The notes: a model not told the origin generated them from the letters alone. A stretch of 64,000 nucleotides of DNA from CAYVAR01 sp964449675 (GCA_964449675.1 CAYVAR010000002.1:1-64000); one strand, 5' to 3'; positions 1-9,883 are shown, counted from the stretch's first letter. Numbers and translations are program-made.

Positions 1-857
1 AAATGAAACTGGTCGATAAAAGTAATGAAATGCTCTATGGGAAATTTATAAAAGAGCAATTCCTGATAGGCAGCGCCTTGACTTCTGGGAGATAATGAGG
101 TCAATTCATACGTCGGGAGTAGTTGTACAGCTGAAAGTATGAAGCCATATATGACAACACCAATCCATATGATAATTCGCTTGAGAGAAGTTTTTTTTTT
201 AATATAAACAAACGCTATATACAGTAAAGCAAAAGATAGCGCGATAAACGTCATCTGTGGAAAGCCTGTAAAAATAAGCTGCGACACGGTAAGAGACAAT
301 GCGAGAGCTCCCACAGCTCCGCTTCCTGAAAGCATAAGATCCGTAAAAAGAAGCACCCAGGGAAGGTAACTGGATGCTTGCAGGTTGACCAAATTTGATA
401 TATGGGCGACAAAATAACCGGAGTAGCCATAGAGAATGGATATATAAAACGCATATAGTGGAGAAAACTTCAGTCTTTTTGCAAAAAAATACATGCCAAT
501 TGAAGACATGAGAAATGCCAGGACATAACTGAGATTAAACGCGATGATCGTCGGAAAGAATTTATATAGCAGCAAATTAAACACATTAAAGACGCCGGCT
601 TCCCCTTCAGCAAGCGTCGGAAAACCTCCGGCAATCATGTCATTCCAGAGGGGAATCTTGTTTTGAGATAATCTCTCGTGTAGGTAATTTTTCAAAGGAT
701 AATTCAGGTGCCATATATCATTTATTCCTATTTCGTGAGTGGCAAATATCGATAGCTGAGGGTAAAAAAGTCGTGAAAAAAAGAACAAACAGAATACAAC
801 AATACCTAATAGAGCAAAAGCATCTTTTGATAAAATCATCCTTCTTACCATAAGCAT
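1..857 (-). CDS. YfhO-like multi-spanning membrane protein, C-terminus cut by window edge
   Basis: An open frame runs on the minus strand from an ATG at 857 off the left edge of the window (285 codons visible, no stop). The N-terminal part has a membrane segment, then a loop reading DIWHLNYPLKNYLHERL followed by IPLWNDMIAGGFP. This resembles the D...P...PLWNP..GGxP loop of YfhO-type membrane proteins and other GT-C glycosyltransferases. Several hydrophobic segments follow, and a second loop contains LLPTYELTSLSPRS, also typical of YfhO. Members of the family are thought to transfer sugars onto envelope polymers from lipid carriers. It starts 9 bp after the stop of the DUF2723 gene, so the two probably form an operon with the prepilin. 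Family assignment is by pattern memory; substrate unknown. Confidence 0.72.
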   Translation of the reverse strand, partial: MLMVRRMILSKDAFALLGIVVFCLFFFSRLFYPQLSIFATHEIGINDIWHLNYPLKNYLHERLSQNKIPLWNDMIAGGFPTLAEGEAGVFNVFNLLLYKFFPTIIAFNLSYVLAFLMSSIGMYFFAKRLKFSPLYAFYISILYGYSGYFVAHISNLVNLQASSYLPWVLLFTDLMLSGSGAVGALALSLTVSQLIFTGFPQMTFIALSFALLYIAFVYIKKKTSLKRIIIWIGVVIYGFILSAVQLLPTYELTSLSPRSQGAAYQELLFYKFPIEHFITFIDQFH

Positions 858-866
858 TGCATTTCC

Positions 867-2876
867 TTAGAGTGACTTGAGTGGAATTTTGCCGGACTCG
901 ACTTCCTTTCTATATTTTTCATACAAGTATTGCGCCTTTACATCATCTTTTAGACAGTCTTTAATCGTTACAGCCTCCAAATAATCTATATCAACATCTT
1001 TGACAAGACTTTCTTTCTTAGATATTTCAAAGTTTTTCATAGCTTCTTCACAATTTTTGCTAAATAACTGCGCCAGTCCCAAATACTTATACGCCTCATA
1101 CTTCTGCATGTCCCCGCCATAGGATAGAGCATCCTCAAACGCTTTCTGAGCCTCAGGATACTTATCAGCTTTTAAAAGTGCCTTCCCGTATGATATTTTT
1201 GCATTTGCATAGACGTTTTTGACATCAGCAAGCATAAGGTGATTATACGTTTGAAGCACACCGCTGCCAGGATCGTGATACGTTTTCCAGAGACGTTCAT
1301 TTGTTTCTATGATCTGTTCTATACTTATGGGTGCATTGACATCCTCCAGTTTATAAAGAATTCCGTGATTTACCCATACAAAACCTTCCTTTATCGGGAT
1401 GGTTGTATCATTTGTGTAGATTGAGAACCGATCTCTATTTGCATCAATGATCTCTGATATTTTTGTTGCGTTTGAAATAGAATCAAAGCGTATGGCGGAA
1501 AACAGGAGACTTATTGTTTTTTTGTACTCCGGCTGAGATATTCGCCACCCATGAAGGACAGTAACATCTGGACGAAAGCCCAGGACATAACGCATATACT
1601 GCGTCGGAAACAGGGAAGTGTCGCTACTTAAAAGCACGATACTATTTTTTCCTACGCTACCTAGGAAATCCTTAGCAAGATTCTCTGCGGTTTGATCTTG
1701 AGCAAATCCTTTAAATTTTGTAAGCGTACCGTTCACTTGAAAAGCGGAGTAGATAAATAGCACGACGATAAAACCCGTTGTTAATAGAGTACGGGCAGAT
1801 GAAGAAAATACTTTTTTTGTATATTTCACTAGTATTTGGATACTGTGCGCGTACCCTAAGCCAATAAAAAGGGAAATAATAAAATAGGACGGTAATAAAA
1901 ATCGTTCAAACGTCGCTAGGGCAAATGTATTATTTAACGGAAAACTCGCATAGAAAAGAAACAGTGGCCCTATGCCAAAGAGAGCCAAAAGTATAAAAGT
2001 TCCCAACTGGAGGTCTTTCCGCCACAAACTATAGATGCCAATTATTGAAAGACTAATACCAAACACTCCCATATCCAGAATAAGGAAGCGAAGATAGGTT
2101 TTTATCTGAAGTATTCTTTGCGAAATGTACGGACCGTAACCCACTGATGACGTAAACGTTCCATAATAAGCTCTTGTTATAAGCTTTATAAAACCGTCGA
2201 GCGTTTCCGGTCTATTCCAGTTAACTGCTGCGCTCCCACGCCCGGCGATAGGTAAATACATATACGGGAGAAGTCCTATAAGAAATGTTCCTACAACCTT
2301 ATAGACAAAAGCTCCAGAAAGATATCGGAAAATTCGATCTTTCCATAGCCAATACAACAGAGAAGGAACAATAAATAGTATCGCGTGGTGATGGGTAAAA
2401 GAAAGGCCGATGACAAACGCAAGGATGACCAATAGATATCTTTTCTTTGTCTGTCTAAATCGAACGATCAAAAAAATGATACAAATGACAAAAAAATCAA
2501 AGAGGGCAAATACTTCCGGTGTGACGCTATAAAGAAACACAAGGTAATTACCAAAAAGAAACACTGCCCCTATAAGAGCTGCGGCGTAACTTCGTGTTAA
2601 ATAGTAGAGAAGGAGAAACACCAAAGAAATGCTCACCGCGTGAGGCAGAGAGGAAAGAAGCGATACGCGCCAGGCTACGGTAGAAAACGGAAGATGACTC
2701 AATAGCCAGCCAATAAATGTATAAAACGGATATCCAGGAGGATGAGGGACGCCGAACCCATATGCTGCTGTTACCAAATCTCCACTGTCACCGGTATATA
2801 TCCCTTTGGCCTGATAAATTAAGTAGACGGAAAAAACAAAAAGACCCAACACCAAAGCAATTTTATTTGCTCTCAT
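867..2876 (-). CDS. DUF2723 family membrane protein with C-terminal TPR repeats
   Basis: A 669-residue protein. The N-terminus has one membrane segment, then GDSGD at residues 29-33 and HPPGYP at 45-50, the hallmark of DUF2723 (a GT-C fold related to protein O-mannosyltransferases). About ten further hydrophobic segments follow to roughly residue 400. A soluble region comes next, and at about 555-640 there are tetratricopeptide-like helices (KADKYPEAQKAFEDALSYGG and a second copy). Known relatives are predicted to glycosylate extracytoplasmic proteins using lipid-linked sugars; the acceptor here may be the pilin encoded 21 bp upstream, which is inference from neighbourhood only. The start ATG at 2876 is the first in the frame. 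Confidence 0.8.
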   Translation of the reverse strand: MRANKIALVLGLFVFSVYLIYQAKGIYTGDSGDLVTAAYGFGVPHPPGYPFYTFIGWLLSHLPFSTVAWRVSLLSSLPHAVSISLVFLLLYYLTRSYAAALIGAVFLFGNYLVFLYSVTPEVFALFDFFVICIIFLIVRFRQTKKRYLLVILAFVIGLSFTHHHAILFIVPSLLYWLWKDRIFRYLSGAFVYKVVGTFLIGLLPYMYLPIAGRGSAAVNWNRPETLDGFIKLITRAYYGTFTSSVGYGPYISQRILQIKTYLRFLILDMGVFGISLSIIGIYSLWRKDLQLGTFILLALFGIGPLFLFYASFPLNNTFALATFERFLLPSYFIISLFIGLGYAHSIQILVKYTKKVFSSSARTLLTTGFIVVLFIYSAFQVNGTLTKFKGFAQDQTAENLAKDFLGSVGKNSIVLLSSDTSLFPTQYMRYVLGFRPDVTVLHGWRISQPEYKKTISLLFSAIRFDSISNATKISEIIDANRDRFSIYTNDTTIPIKEGFVWVNHGILYKLEDVNAPISIEQIIETNERLWKTYHDPGSGVLQTYNHLMLADVKNVYANAKISYGKALLKADKYPEAQKAFEDALSYGGDMQKYEAYKYLGLAQLFSKNCEEAMKNFEISKKESLVKDVDIDYLEAVTIKDCLKDDVKAQYLYEKYRKEVESGKIPLKSL

Positions 2877-2897
2877 CCGAGATATTCTATCATCAAA

Positions 2898-3416
2898 TTA
2901 TTGGACGCAGTAGTAACATGAAGCACCTGACCCAGAGGTCTGAGAAGAACAGTTTACAATTGATGTGCCACCTGCGCTGTCCCATTTGCTATTTATATCC
3001 TTTTGAAATGATTTAGACTCCGGTTGAAAACAGACACCTACTGAATCAGTACCGTTTGACGTCACATACATCTTCGCAAGGGCTGTAGTACCAACCAGTG
3101 TCCAAAATTGAGTTTTCAACTCACCTGCACTTACGAGTTCTGAAACTTGTGCGGACAAACCCGACAATGCGCTACCAGTTAATGCTGTCCCTGCCCAAGG
3201 AAATGCGCTTTTATTTGAGTAATATCGTAAACTCGCGTTATAAAACTCTGACACAGTATTTCTCACTGATGTGTCTCGACCTTTCTTGAGCTGTTCAAAG
3301 GGATCAATTGTGGCCAAGAGTCCGATGGCAAGAGCGCCAAGAAGAGCAATAACGATAAGAAGTTCAATAAGAGTAAAACCTTTTGCTACTATATATTGAG
3401 CAGTTATTTTTTTCAT
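2898..3416 (-). CDS. Type IV pilin-like prepilin
   Basis: A 172-residue protein with a short basic leader ending in G13, followed by FTLIELLIVIALLGALAIGL. This is the class III signal (G|FTxxE with Glu at +5) that prepilin peptidase cuts and N-methylates; the hydrophobic helix then packs in the pilus core. The rest is a predicted globular head. The C-terminus has a pair of cysteines (CYYC) and another upstream, which could form the D-region disulfide. It is a plausible substrate for the PilB/PilT/PilC machinery at 4869-9144. No prepilin peptidase gene lies in the window. It is the first gene of a likely pilin-DUF2723-YfhO operon and is divergent from the next gene. Confidence 0.88.
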   Translation of the reverse strand: MKKITAQYIVAKGFTLIELLIVIALLGALAIGLLATIDPFEQLKKGRDTSVRNTVSEFYNASLRYYSNKSAFPWAGTALTGSALSGLSAQVSELVSAGELKTQFWTLVGTTALAKMYVTSNGTDSVGVCFQPESKSFQKDINSKWDSAGGTSIVNCSSQTSGSGASCYYCVQ

Positions 3417-3426
3417 TGTATATCTC

Positions 3427-3432
3427 TATAAT
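3427..3432 (+). promoter_or_regulatory. -10 box for the gene at 3442
   Basis: TATAAT lies 9 nt upstream of the ATG at 3442 in the 25-bp spacer between two divergent genes. The -35 region is weak. The spacing implies an almost leaderless transcript, as at several other genes here. Confidence 0.5.
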
Positions 3433-3441
3433 CATTGATAC

Positions 3442-4863
3442 ATGGTTACAAATTATTTGTCAAGTAGGATAATGAAACGACTGGGTGTCGGCGTACTGTT
3501 ATTTGTTATTGCATTGATTCCGAGGCTCTATAAGCTCGATCTTATGGAATACAACACTGATCAAATCTGGAGTCAATATCAAGTAGCAGAGTTTTTTTAC
3601 AAACCGACTATCCTCACTCAGGGACTTACCTCAAGTATCGGCGTATCCAACCCCCCTTTATTTCATTACATTCTTGTACTACTTAATCTATTTTCCCGTA
3701 ATCCGTATTACGTGACTATGCAGATAGCTATTATTAATGCAGTTGCAATAGCATTATTCTATGTACTGCTTTCGAAATATTATGAAGAAAAGATTATGTT
3801 AATCGCATCGTTTCTCTGGATATTTTCTCCATGGATGATGATATTTTCCCGTACGATATGGGCACAGAACGTATTGCCGTTATTTATTGTTCCTTACCTT
3901 TATTATCTTCACAAACTACTCATCGATCAAAAATCGTACGCCTGGATCTATATCGTCCTACTGTTGACACTCATTCTTCAACTTCATCCCTCAGGACTTT
4001 TTCTATTTGTCATTACCATGGTCGTGCTTATTTGGAAAAGGCCGAACATATCTATTCCATATATGATGTATGGACTACTCATTGGATCTGTACCAGCACT
4101 ACCGTATGTAATGAATGAAATTATGGCAAAACCAGTTTGTCCCGATTGTCATTCCCTTTTTACATATCTTACACACGCTCGATTATATGATTCTCAAGTC
4201 CTCCTTCGTCCGTTTCAGATCATGAATGGATTGTTTTTTGAATATGTGTTTGGGGAAAGCTACATAGAATTTCTCGCGCGATTTTCTCTCATGCGTTATC
4301 TCAATACTATTTTTGTGTCCGAATCTCTTTTTATACTTCTTGGAGTGTTTACTGTCATGAGTCAAAAAAGGAAACGGTCAATTATTCTCAGTTTTCTTCT
4401 TGGGTTTCCGTTTCTCTACCTTATAACGAAGACACCATCCTATATGCACTATTTCATCATTGCCTTTCCCTTTCTCTGCCTCATTGCCGCACACGGAATT
4501 GCCTATATAGACGCTCGTACGTATCGGTATATCCCGAAAGCGTCTTTGTACCTTACCTTAGGAGTAGTGTGCACACATATAGTATTTATCGCGTATTTTT
4601 ATACATACCTGGACTCAAAGAGATATGTACTTGGAACATACGGACTAGTATTTAAAGATAAAGAAGAATATGTAAAATCTCATGTCGGTATTTACAAAAG
4701 TTATCCCTTCTATTTTTCGTTGGAGACAATGGCGTATCTCATGCTCGATGAGAATTTGCTTCATGCTCAGCTCTCAGACTATTTTTTAAGAAAAAACGAA
4801 CTTCAATACTCAGCAAACGAATATAGTACATTACTTCAACGGAAAGAAGAACTGTCCCGTTAA
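3442..4863 (+). CDS. ArnT/PMT-like (GT-C) glycosyltransferase, integral membrane
   Basis: A 473-residue protein with about eleven hydrophobic segments. Just after the first segment is LIPRLYKLDLMEYNTDQ, matching the acidic first extracellular loop of GT39/ArnT-like enzymes that use polyprenyl-phosphate sugars. A large soluble tail after residue about 400 is short and not recognised. Enzymes of this class work on the outer face of the cytoplasmic membrane. It is divergent from the prepilin operon and convergent with pilC (5 bp between stop codons), so it is embedded in pilus genes and may decorate pilin or envelope glycans. That link is inferred from position only. The N-terminus could instead begin at the ATG at 3472. 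Confidence 0.65.
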   Translation: MVTNYLSSRIMKRLGVGVLLFVIALIPRLYKLDLMEYNTDQIWSQYQVAEFFYKPTILTQGLTSSIGVSNPPLFHYILVLLNLFSRNPYYVTMQIAIINAVAIALFYVLLSKYYEEKIMLIASFLWIFSPWMMIFSRTIWAQNVLPLFIVPYLYYLHKLLIDQKSYAWIYIVLLLTLILQLHPSGLFLFVITMVVLIWKRPNISIPYMMYGLLIGSVPALPYVMNEIMAKPVCPDCHSLFTYLTHARLYDSQVLLRPFQIMNGLFFEYVFGESYIEFLARFSLMRYLNTIFVSESLFILLGVFTVMSQKRKRSIILSFLLGFPFLYLITKTPSYMHYFIIAFPFLCLIAAHGIAYIDARTYRYIPKASLYLTLGVVCTHIVFIAYFYTYLDSKRYVLGTYGLVFKDKEEYVKSHVGIYKSYPFYFSLETMAYLMLDENLLHAQLSDYFLRKNELQYSANEYSTLLQRKEELSR

Positions 4864-4868
4864 GACGT

Positions 4869-6080
4869 CTATCTGATATTACTCGTAAGATTATATATGG
4901 GGGTAATAACGGAAAAAACGATAAACCCGACTCCGACTCCGAGAAAAATCATGATAATCGGCTCAATTGCGGTTGTGAGACCTTTGACGAGATGATCTGC
5001 TTCTGCTTCAAAATATTTTGATAATTTTGAAAGTGTTTCATCGAGTTTTCCGGTTTCTTCTCCAACTTTCATCATCTGCGATACGATCGGAGGAAATACC
5101 TCGTATTGCCCGAACGTCGCTCCAAGCGGAAACCCTTTTTCTACTTTCGTACTGATACTCGTTATCGCGTTTCGAAATAGCACATTGCCGAGAGATTCTT
5201 TCAATATCCGAAGTCCTTCCAGGATATGGATACCTGAAGAAATAAGCATACCAAGCGTCCTGGTAAACTCAACGAGAATCACCTTTTTTTGTAAATCTCC
5301 AAATACGGGTAACCGAAGGACAAATGTATCTACCATAAGCTCTCCGATAGGAGTTTTACGCCACCGTTCAAATAGCGCAGTAAACCCAATGATGAGTGCA
5401 ATCATAAGCCACCAAAAGTGAACAAAAAAATCTGAAACTTTTAAAAGAATTTGCGTACTTACGGGAAGAGAAATACCTAAATCCCTATAGAGTTCGGACA
5501 ATCTCGGGACAACGACGGTCATAAGCACAAAAACCACCCCTACCATACCAATGATGATAATGACCGGATAAATCATAGCCCCGGTTATTTTACTTCGAAA
5601 TTCTCGCTGCCCTTCAAGCGTATCAGCTAGCCGAGCGAGTACCTGTTCAAGCGATCCCGATGTTTCGCCAGCGGCAACTAAGGCAATATATATGGTAGAA
5701 AACTGTTTCGGATAGCGAGAGAGAGCATCTGCGAGGTTACCTCCGCCTACAATGTGATGCTCGATATCAGAAAGCATTTGTTCAAATGTAGGATTGGTCG
5801 TTTGAGTTCGTAAGATAGTCAATGCTTCCGGTAGGTTGAGGCCGGCAACCACCATAGTCGCTAGTTGCCTGGTAAAATTGACAATATCGCCAAATCCGAT
5901 ACGTTTATATCGAGATACGGTTGAGGCAAGAGACAGGGTCGGTTTTGCCTCATGGATATCGATGACAAAAAGCTCTTTTTCCCGTAGCAATTTTACCGCT
6001 TGTGACGTGCTTGCGGCTTCTACCATACCGGTTGTCGTCTTATCGAATGAATTTCGTGCTTTATAAGAAAAAAGGGGCAT
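4869..6080 (-). CDS. pilC: Type IV pilus/type II secretion inner-membrane platform protein PilC (GspF family)
   Basis: About 403 residues with two copies of the T2SF domain (roughly residues 70-190 and 270-395), each ending in membrane helices. The segment LATMVVAGLNLPEALTIL and the repeat-domain motif GETSGSLEQVLARLADTLE (second copy GEETGKLDETLSKLSKYFE) are characteristic. PilC is the membrane platform that couples the cytoplasmic ATPases to pilin insertion. I chose ATG 6080 (MPLFSYKARNS), which matches the usual N-terminus; the frame stays open seven codons further upstream. It is last in a pilB-pilT-pilC run, separated from pilT by a repeat-filled spacer. Confidence 0.93.
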   Translation of the reverse strand: MPLFSYKARNSFDKTTTGMVEAASTSQAVKLLREKELFVIDIHEAKPTLSLASTVSRYKRIGFGDIVNFTRQLATMVVAGLNLPEALTILRTQTTNPTFEQMLSDIEHHIVGGGNLADALSRYPKQFSTIYIALVAAGETSGSLEQVLARLADTLEGQREFRSKITGAMIYPVIIIIGMVGVVFVLMTVVVPRLSELYRDLGISLPVSTQILLKVSDFFVHFWWLMIALIIGFTALFERWRKTPIGELMVDTFVLRLPVFGDLQKKVILVEFTRTLGMLISSGIHILEGLRILKESLGNVLFRNAITSISTKVEKGFPLGATFGQYEVFPPIVSQMMKVGEETGKLDETLSKLSKYFEAEADHLVKGLTTAIEPIIMIFLGVGVGFIVFSVITPIYNLTSNIR

Positions 6081-6086
6081 TTTAAA

Positions 6087-6254
6087 TAACTCAAAACCCA
6101 AGGGTCAAAAGTCTCCTCCAAAGGCGGATATCAGCCTGAGGCTGATGCGCCTCAGGAACACGCCTCCAGCTGAAAAACTACATCTAAAAACGTAAATCGT
6201 AATAGATTTGAGATTTAGGTTTAAGATTTGAGCTTTGAGTTTTGCGCTTTGAGA
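6087..6254. repeat. Word-repeat hairpin spacer between pilT and pilC
   Basis: The spacer carries actcaaaaccc-type words on the left and a run of tttgag/ttttgag words on the right (6206-6254), which are reverse complements of each other. The loop holds two overlapping perfect hairpins built on cctgaggc (atcagcct-g-aggctgat and cctgaggc-tgat-gcgcctcagg, about 6131-6157). There is no ORF. Confidence 0.6.
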
Positions 6255-6259
6255 TTATT

Positions 6260-7315
6260 TCATTGATACTTCAAAAGCCTTCCTAATTCTTCTGGACGCA
6301 CCGCAAATGCGGTTGCTATTTCGACACTTATTTTGCCTTCTTTGACGGCGCGGGCAAGGGACGTTTCAAGAGTCATCATGCCAAACTCAGCCGACGTTTG
6401 AATGACGTTATCCAATAAATGTGTTTTTCCATCTCTAATTGTTGTACGAACAGCAGGAGTGCCGGTTAATATTTCTGCTACCGCAACTCGTCCACCGGAG
6501 ATTGCCGGAATAAGTCGTTGAGATATCACGCCTTCTAACGCGGAAGAAAGCTGTAATCGCACCTGGCTTTGTTGATTATCTGGAAATACATCCACAACGC
6601 GATCAATCGTTTGGGAAGCAGAATTCGTATGGAGTGTTGCAAATACCAGATGTCCTGTTTCTGCAACGGTGAGGGCTGCTGCAATTGTTTCAAAATCTCG
6701 CATTTCACCAACCAGAACCACATCGGGATCTTCTCGTAAGACGCTTCGAAGCGCTAAATTCCATGAATGCGTATCCTGATGCATCTCTCGTTGAGAAATA
6801 ATGGATAAACCTTTGGGATAAATATACTCTATTGGATCTTCAATAGTCACGATATGAAGCGCACGCGTTTGATTTATTTGTTGAATCATTGCAGCAAGTG
6901 TGGTTGACTTCCCGTGCCCAGTCGGGCCGGTAACAAGCACAAGTCCTTGGCGAAGCTTGACGAATTCATGACAAATAGCAGGTACTCCTAATTCATCTAT
7001 AGATCTTATTTTTGAAGAAATAAGTCTATATGCTCCTCCTATGCTTTCTTTTTGGTAGTATATATTTGCCCGAAATCGTCCAACAGGAGAAGACACAGAC
7101 ACGTCAATTTCACGATTGGATAAAAGTAAATCTTTTTGCTGATCGTTCAGCGTTTCCTGCGTCAAAGATTGTGTATCCTGAAAAGTCAATGGGGGCAATC
7201 CGGATATTGGCTGAAGTTGACCGGCAATGCGAAGCATCGGAGGGAATCCTACAATAAGATGTAAATCAGAGGCTTCCAGTCGAACTGCTTCAGAAAAAAG
7301 TTGTTGAATATCCAT
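6260..7315 (-). CDS. pilT: Twitching motility/pilus retraction ATPase PilT
   Basis: A 351-residue hexameric secretion-type ATPase. It has an N-terminal PAS-like domain starting SDLHLIVGFPPMLRI. The Walker A motif GPTGHGKS is at residues 130-137, followed by an Asp box, the Walker B-like LVGEMRD and the His box GHLVFATLHT. Length and motif order match PilT (about 345 aa). PilT powers pilus depolymerisation. Its position between pilB and pilC is the usual arrangement in Microgenomates-like genomes. The start ATG at 7315 gives MDIQQLFSEAV, the standard N-terminus. Confidence 0.95.
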   Translation of the reverse strand: MDIQQLFSEAVRLEASDLHLIVGFPPMLRIAGQLQPISGLPPLTFQDTQSLTQETLNDQQKDLLLSNREIDVSVSSPVGRFRANIYYQKESIGGAYRLISSKIRSIDELGVPAICHEFVKLRQGLVLVTGPTGHGKSTTLAAMIQQINQTRALHIVTIEDPIEYIYPKGLSIISQREMHQDTHSWNLALRSVLREDPDVVLVGEMRDFETIAAALTVAETGHLVFATLHTNSASQTIDRVVDVFPDNQQSQVRLQLSSALEGVISQRLIPAISGGRVAVAEILTGTPAVRTTIRDGKTHLLDNVIQTSAEFGMMTLETSLARAVKEGKISVEIATAFAVRPEELGRLLKYQ

Positions 7316-7321
7316 ATCTAT

Positions 7322-7427
7322 GAAATCTGCTAATCTACTAATCTACTAATCTGCAAATGAAAAATCCATTAATAATCAATATTTTACATTTATTCTTCAT
7401 TAGTAGATTGTGCATTAGTAGATTTTT
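7322..7427. repeat. Word-repeat hairpin spacer between pilB and pilT
   Basis: The left arm (7323-7360) is tandem ctaatcta/ctgcaaat words. The right arm (7399-7427) is cattagtagatt repeated twice with a small interruption, the reverse complement of the left arm. The loop of about 40 nt is AT-rich. The arm runs up to the pilB stop codon, so the last pilB codons overlap the repeat boundary. Confidence 0.75.
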
Positions 7428-9144
7428 AATCCTGTGCGACCCTAAGCACTTCCTCAAGCGTTGTCACTCCTTCGATTGCTTTAAGGAAACCATCTTGTTT
7501 CATACTCATCATCCCTTCTGACTGCGCTTGTCGTTCTATGTCACGCATTGGTGACCTTGTAAGAACGAGTTTAGTAATCGCTTCACTGACCGGAAATACT
7601 TCAAATATTCCTATCCTTCCTAAATACCCAGTACCACTACACGAATTGCAAGATTGGCCACTGGCTACTCCTTCGCCTTTATAAAGAACTATTTTTTTGT
7701 CCGTAGGGATAAGAGAGCCTAACTGCTCACGAATACTTTTAACAACAAGCGTATCTGGTGCATATTCGCTCCGGCATGCTACACAAATTTTACGTGCAAT
7801 TCGCTGTCCTACAACCGCATTGAGTGCTGATGCAACGAGAAATGGTTCTGCCCCTAAATCCAAAAGACGGGGAATGGCACCTGCAGCATTATTGGTATGC
7901 AGCGTAGAAAATACGAGATGTCCAGTCAGGGCAGCTTGGATAGCCAAATCAGTCGTCTCGCCGTCTCGAATTTCACCAACGAGAATGATATTGGGATCTT
8001 GCCGCAAAAAGGCGCGTAGTCCCGTCGCAAACGTCAACCCTGCAACAGGATTTATCTGCACTTGATTGATGCCAGCAATCTCATATTCAACAGGATCCTC
8101 AAGGGTTACGATATTGACAGATGGCCTATTAAGTTCTGATAAGACCGCGTAAAGCGTGGTTGTTTTTCCGGAACCTGTTGGCCCAGTTACTAATATGATC
8201 CCATGCGGCCGAAGGATGTTCGTCTCAAGATTTTTAAGAGCAATACCCCGTAAACCGAGTTCTGCCAGAGTTGGGACTCCGCCGGATTTTTTAAGAAGTC
8301 TCATGACAATCTTTTCTCCGTGAACTGTGGGGAGAGTAGACACACGCAAATCTACCTCTAAATCACCCATTTTAAAATTAAATCGTCCGTCTTGAGGGCT
8401 TCTTTTTTCATCAATTTTTAAATCAGCGAGAATTTTTATCCGTGATACAACTGCCTCATGGAGTCTTGATGGTAATGCAAGCTTTTCTTGTAATATTCCG
8501 TCTATACGATACCTCACGCGGCTATCCCCGATTTGCGGTTCGATGTGGATATCTGAGGAACGAGTTTTCATTGCCTGCTCTAAAATTGCAGAAACAATTT
8601 GCGCGATTGGCGCCTCGCGAATAACGCTATCTAAATGTCCAGCCTCATACGTTTTAATACTGGATGGCGCTGTTTCCTCAAGGGCAAGAGTAACATCTGC
8701 ACCCAAATTTTGACTATAGTGATCATCGATTGCAGTGAGAATATCGTCTTTCATCGCCATAAAAGCTTTAATTGTTTTTCCGGATTTCTTCTCTAAAAAC
8801 TCTATGACTTGAAAATCAAGGGGATCAAGCATGGCGACTGATAATTCATTCGTTGTTTCGTCAAATAAAAATGGGAAAAGAGTATACCGAAGTGCAACAG
8901 GTTCTGGAACAAAAGAAATAATATTAGGAGATATAGCGCGGCCAGTAAGCGTAACAAAAGGGATAGCAAGAAGATGGGCGCGTGCCTTTGCAATATCTTC
9001 TTCTCGTGCCAAGTGGCGTTTGAGTAAAAGTGACTCAACGCTTTGACCAAGATTGAGTGAGTCGGTGCGGATTTGTGATGCTTGACCCGCAGATATTTTT
9101 GCATCACTCACAAGAATCGACAACAGATCCTGGGCAGATGACAT
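7426..9144 (-). CDS. pilB: Type IV pilus assembly ATPase PilB (GspE family)
   Basis: 572 residues with an N-terminal MshEN/GspE_N domain (about 1-150). The ATPase core has Walker A GPTGSGKT at 321-328, an Asp box, the Walker B region LVGEIRDGET and the His box GHLVFSTLHTN. The tetracysteine zinc element is present (CVAC, then CNSC about 45 residues later), which separates PilB/GspE from PilT. PilB drives pilin polymerisation. It begins the pilB-pilT-pilC run and is divergent from the delta'-like gene with a 46-bp spacer. Confidence 0.95.
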   Translation of the reverse strand: MSSAQDLLSILVSDAKISAGQASQIRTDSLNLGQSVESLLLKRHLAREEDIAKARAHLLAIPFVTLTGRAISPNIISFVPEPVALRYTLFPFLFDETTNELSVAMLDPLDFQVIEFLEKKSGKTIKAFMAMKDDILTAIDDHYSQNLGADVTLALEETAPSSIKTYEAGHLDSVIREAPIAQIVSAILEQAMKTRSSDIHIEPQIGDSRVRYRIDGILQEKLALPSRLHEAVVSRIKILADLKIDEKRSPQDGRFNFKMGDLEVDLRVSTLPTVHGEKIVMRLLKKSGGVPTLAELGLRGIALKNLETNILRPHGIILVTGPTGSGKTTTLYAVLSELNRPSVNIVTLEDPVEYEIAGINQVQINPVAGLTFATGLRAFLRQDPNIILVGEIRDGETTDLAIQAALTGHLVFSTLHTNNAAGAIPRLLDLGAEPFLVASALNAVVGQRIARKICVACRSEYAPDTLVVKSIREQLGSLIPTDKKIVLYKGEGVASGQSCNSCSGTGYLGRIGIFEVFPVSEAITKLVLTRSPMRDIERQAQSEGMMSMKQDGFLKAIEGVTTLEEVLRVAQD

Positions 9145-9190
9145 ATATCTAGTTTACATCTCAAGAGGAACTTTTTACAATAAACAGTTG

Positions 9191-9883
9191 ATGAGCGACA
9201 ATTCCCATGCACTTATACTCTGCGGAGGGGCAATAGATATGCGTACTGCTTTTCTTAACAAGTATATATCACGATTGCATATCTTACCAGTTGACCAAGT
9301 AACCATCGATAATCATGAAGATTCCATTGGTATAGAAGACGTTCGAAACTTACTACGTACATTGTTTCTTGCCCCACAACGTTCACCGTATACATTAGGC
9401 ATCATACGTAATGCACAACAGTTAACGACTGCCGCACAACATGCCTTACTCAAGACGCTTGAGGAACCGCCTCGCGACGCTCGCATTATCCTAGAGCTTC
9501 CAACCCACGAAGCGCTGATGCCAACGATAGTATCCCGTTGCACCTGTATAGCTATGAAAAAGGACACACAAATACCTCAAGAAAAATCTCAAAAAATTGT
9601 GCAAGAAATTCTCACGCTTATGCGTGAAACACCTGGAAAACAACTCACATACATAGACACATTCGCTTCGTCAAAAGAAATAGCTATTGAATGGACGCTG
9701 TCAGCACTTGTTGCATTGGAGCATCTTCTTAAAGATACCCTTCATACAAAAAATGTTTCCAAAACAACTATTCTTGTTTCTTATAGCCACCTACTCCTTT
9801 CTTCACTTGGTAAACTTACGGTCAATGTGACACCAAAACTTGTCATAGACACGATTTTTTTACCAGATATCGAGGCGCTCTAG
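9191..9883 (+). CDS. DNA polymerase III delta'-like subunit (clamp-loader AAA+ protein)
   Basis: A 230-residue protein starting MSDNSHALILCGG at ATG 9191 (a TTG just upstream is in frame but less likely). The segment GIEDVRNLLRTLFLAPQR, the helix AAQHALLKTLEEPP and the motif IVSRC match clamp-loader delta'/gamma AAA+ domains; no Walker A is visible, as expected for delta'. It is shorter than the E. coli protein (334 aa), lacking most of the C-terminal collar domain or having a reduced one. Delta' helps load the beta clamp on DNA. It is followed 67 bp later by gyrB. Confidence 0.75.
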   Translation: MSDNSHALILCGGAIDMRTAFLNKYISRLHILPVDQVTIDNHEDSIGIEDVRNLLRTLFLAPQRSPYTLGIIRNAQQLTTAAQHALLKTLEEPPRDARIILELPTHEALMPTIVSRCTCIAMKKDTQIPQEKSQKIVQEILTLMRETPGKQLTYIDTFASSKEIAIEWTLSALVALEHLLKDTLHTKNVSKTTILVSYSHLLLSSLGKLTVNVTPKLVIDTIFLPDIEAL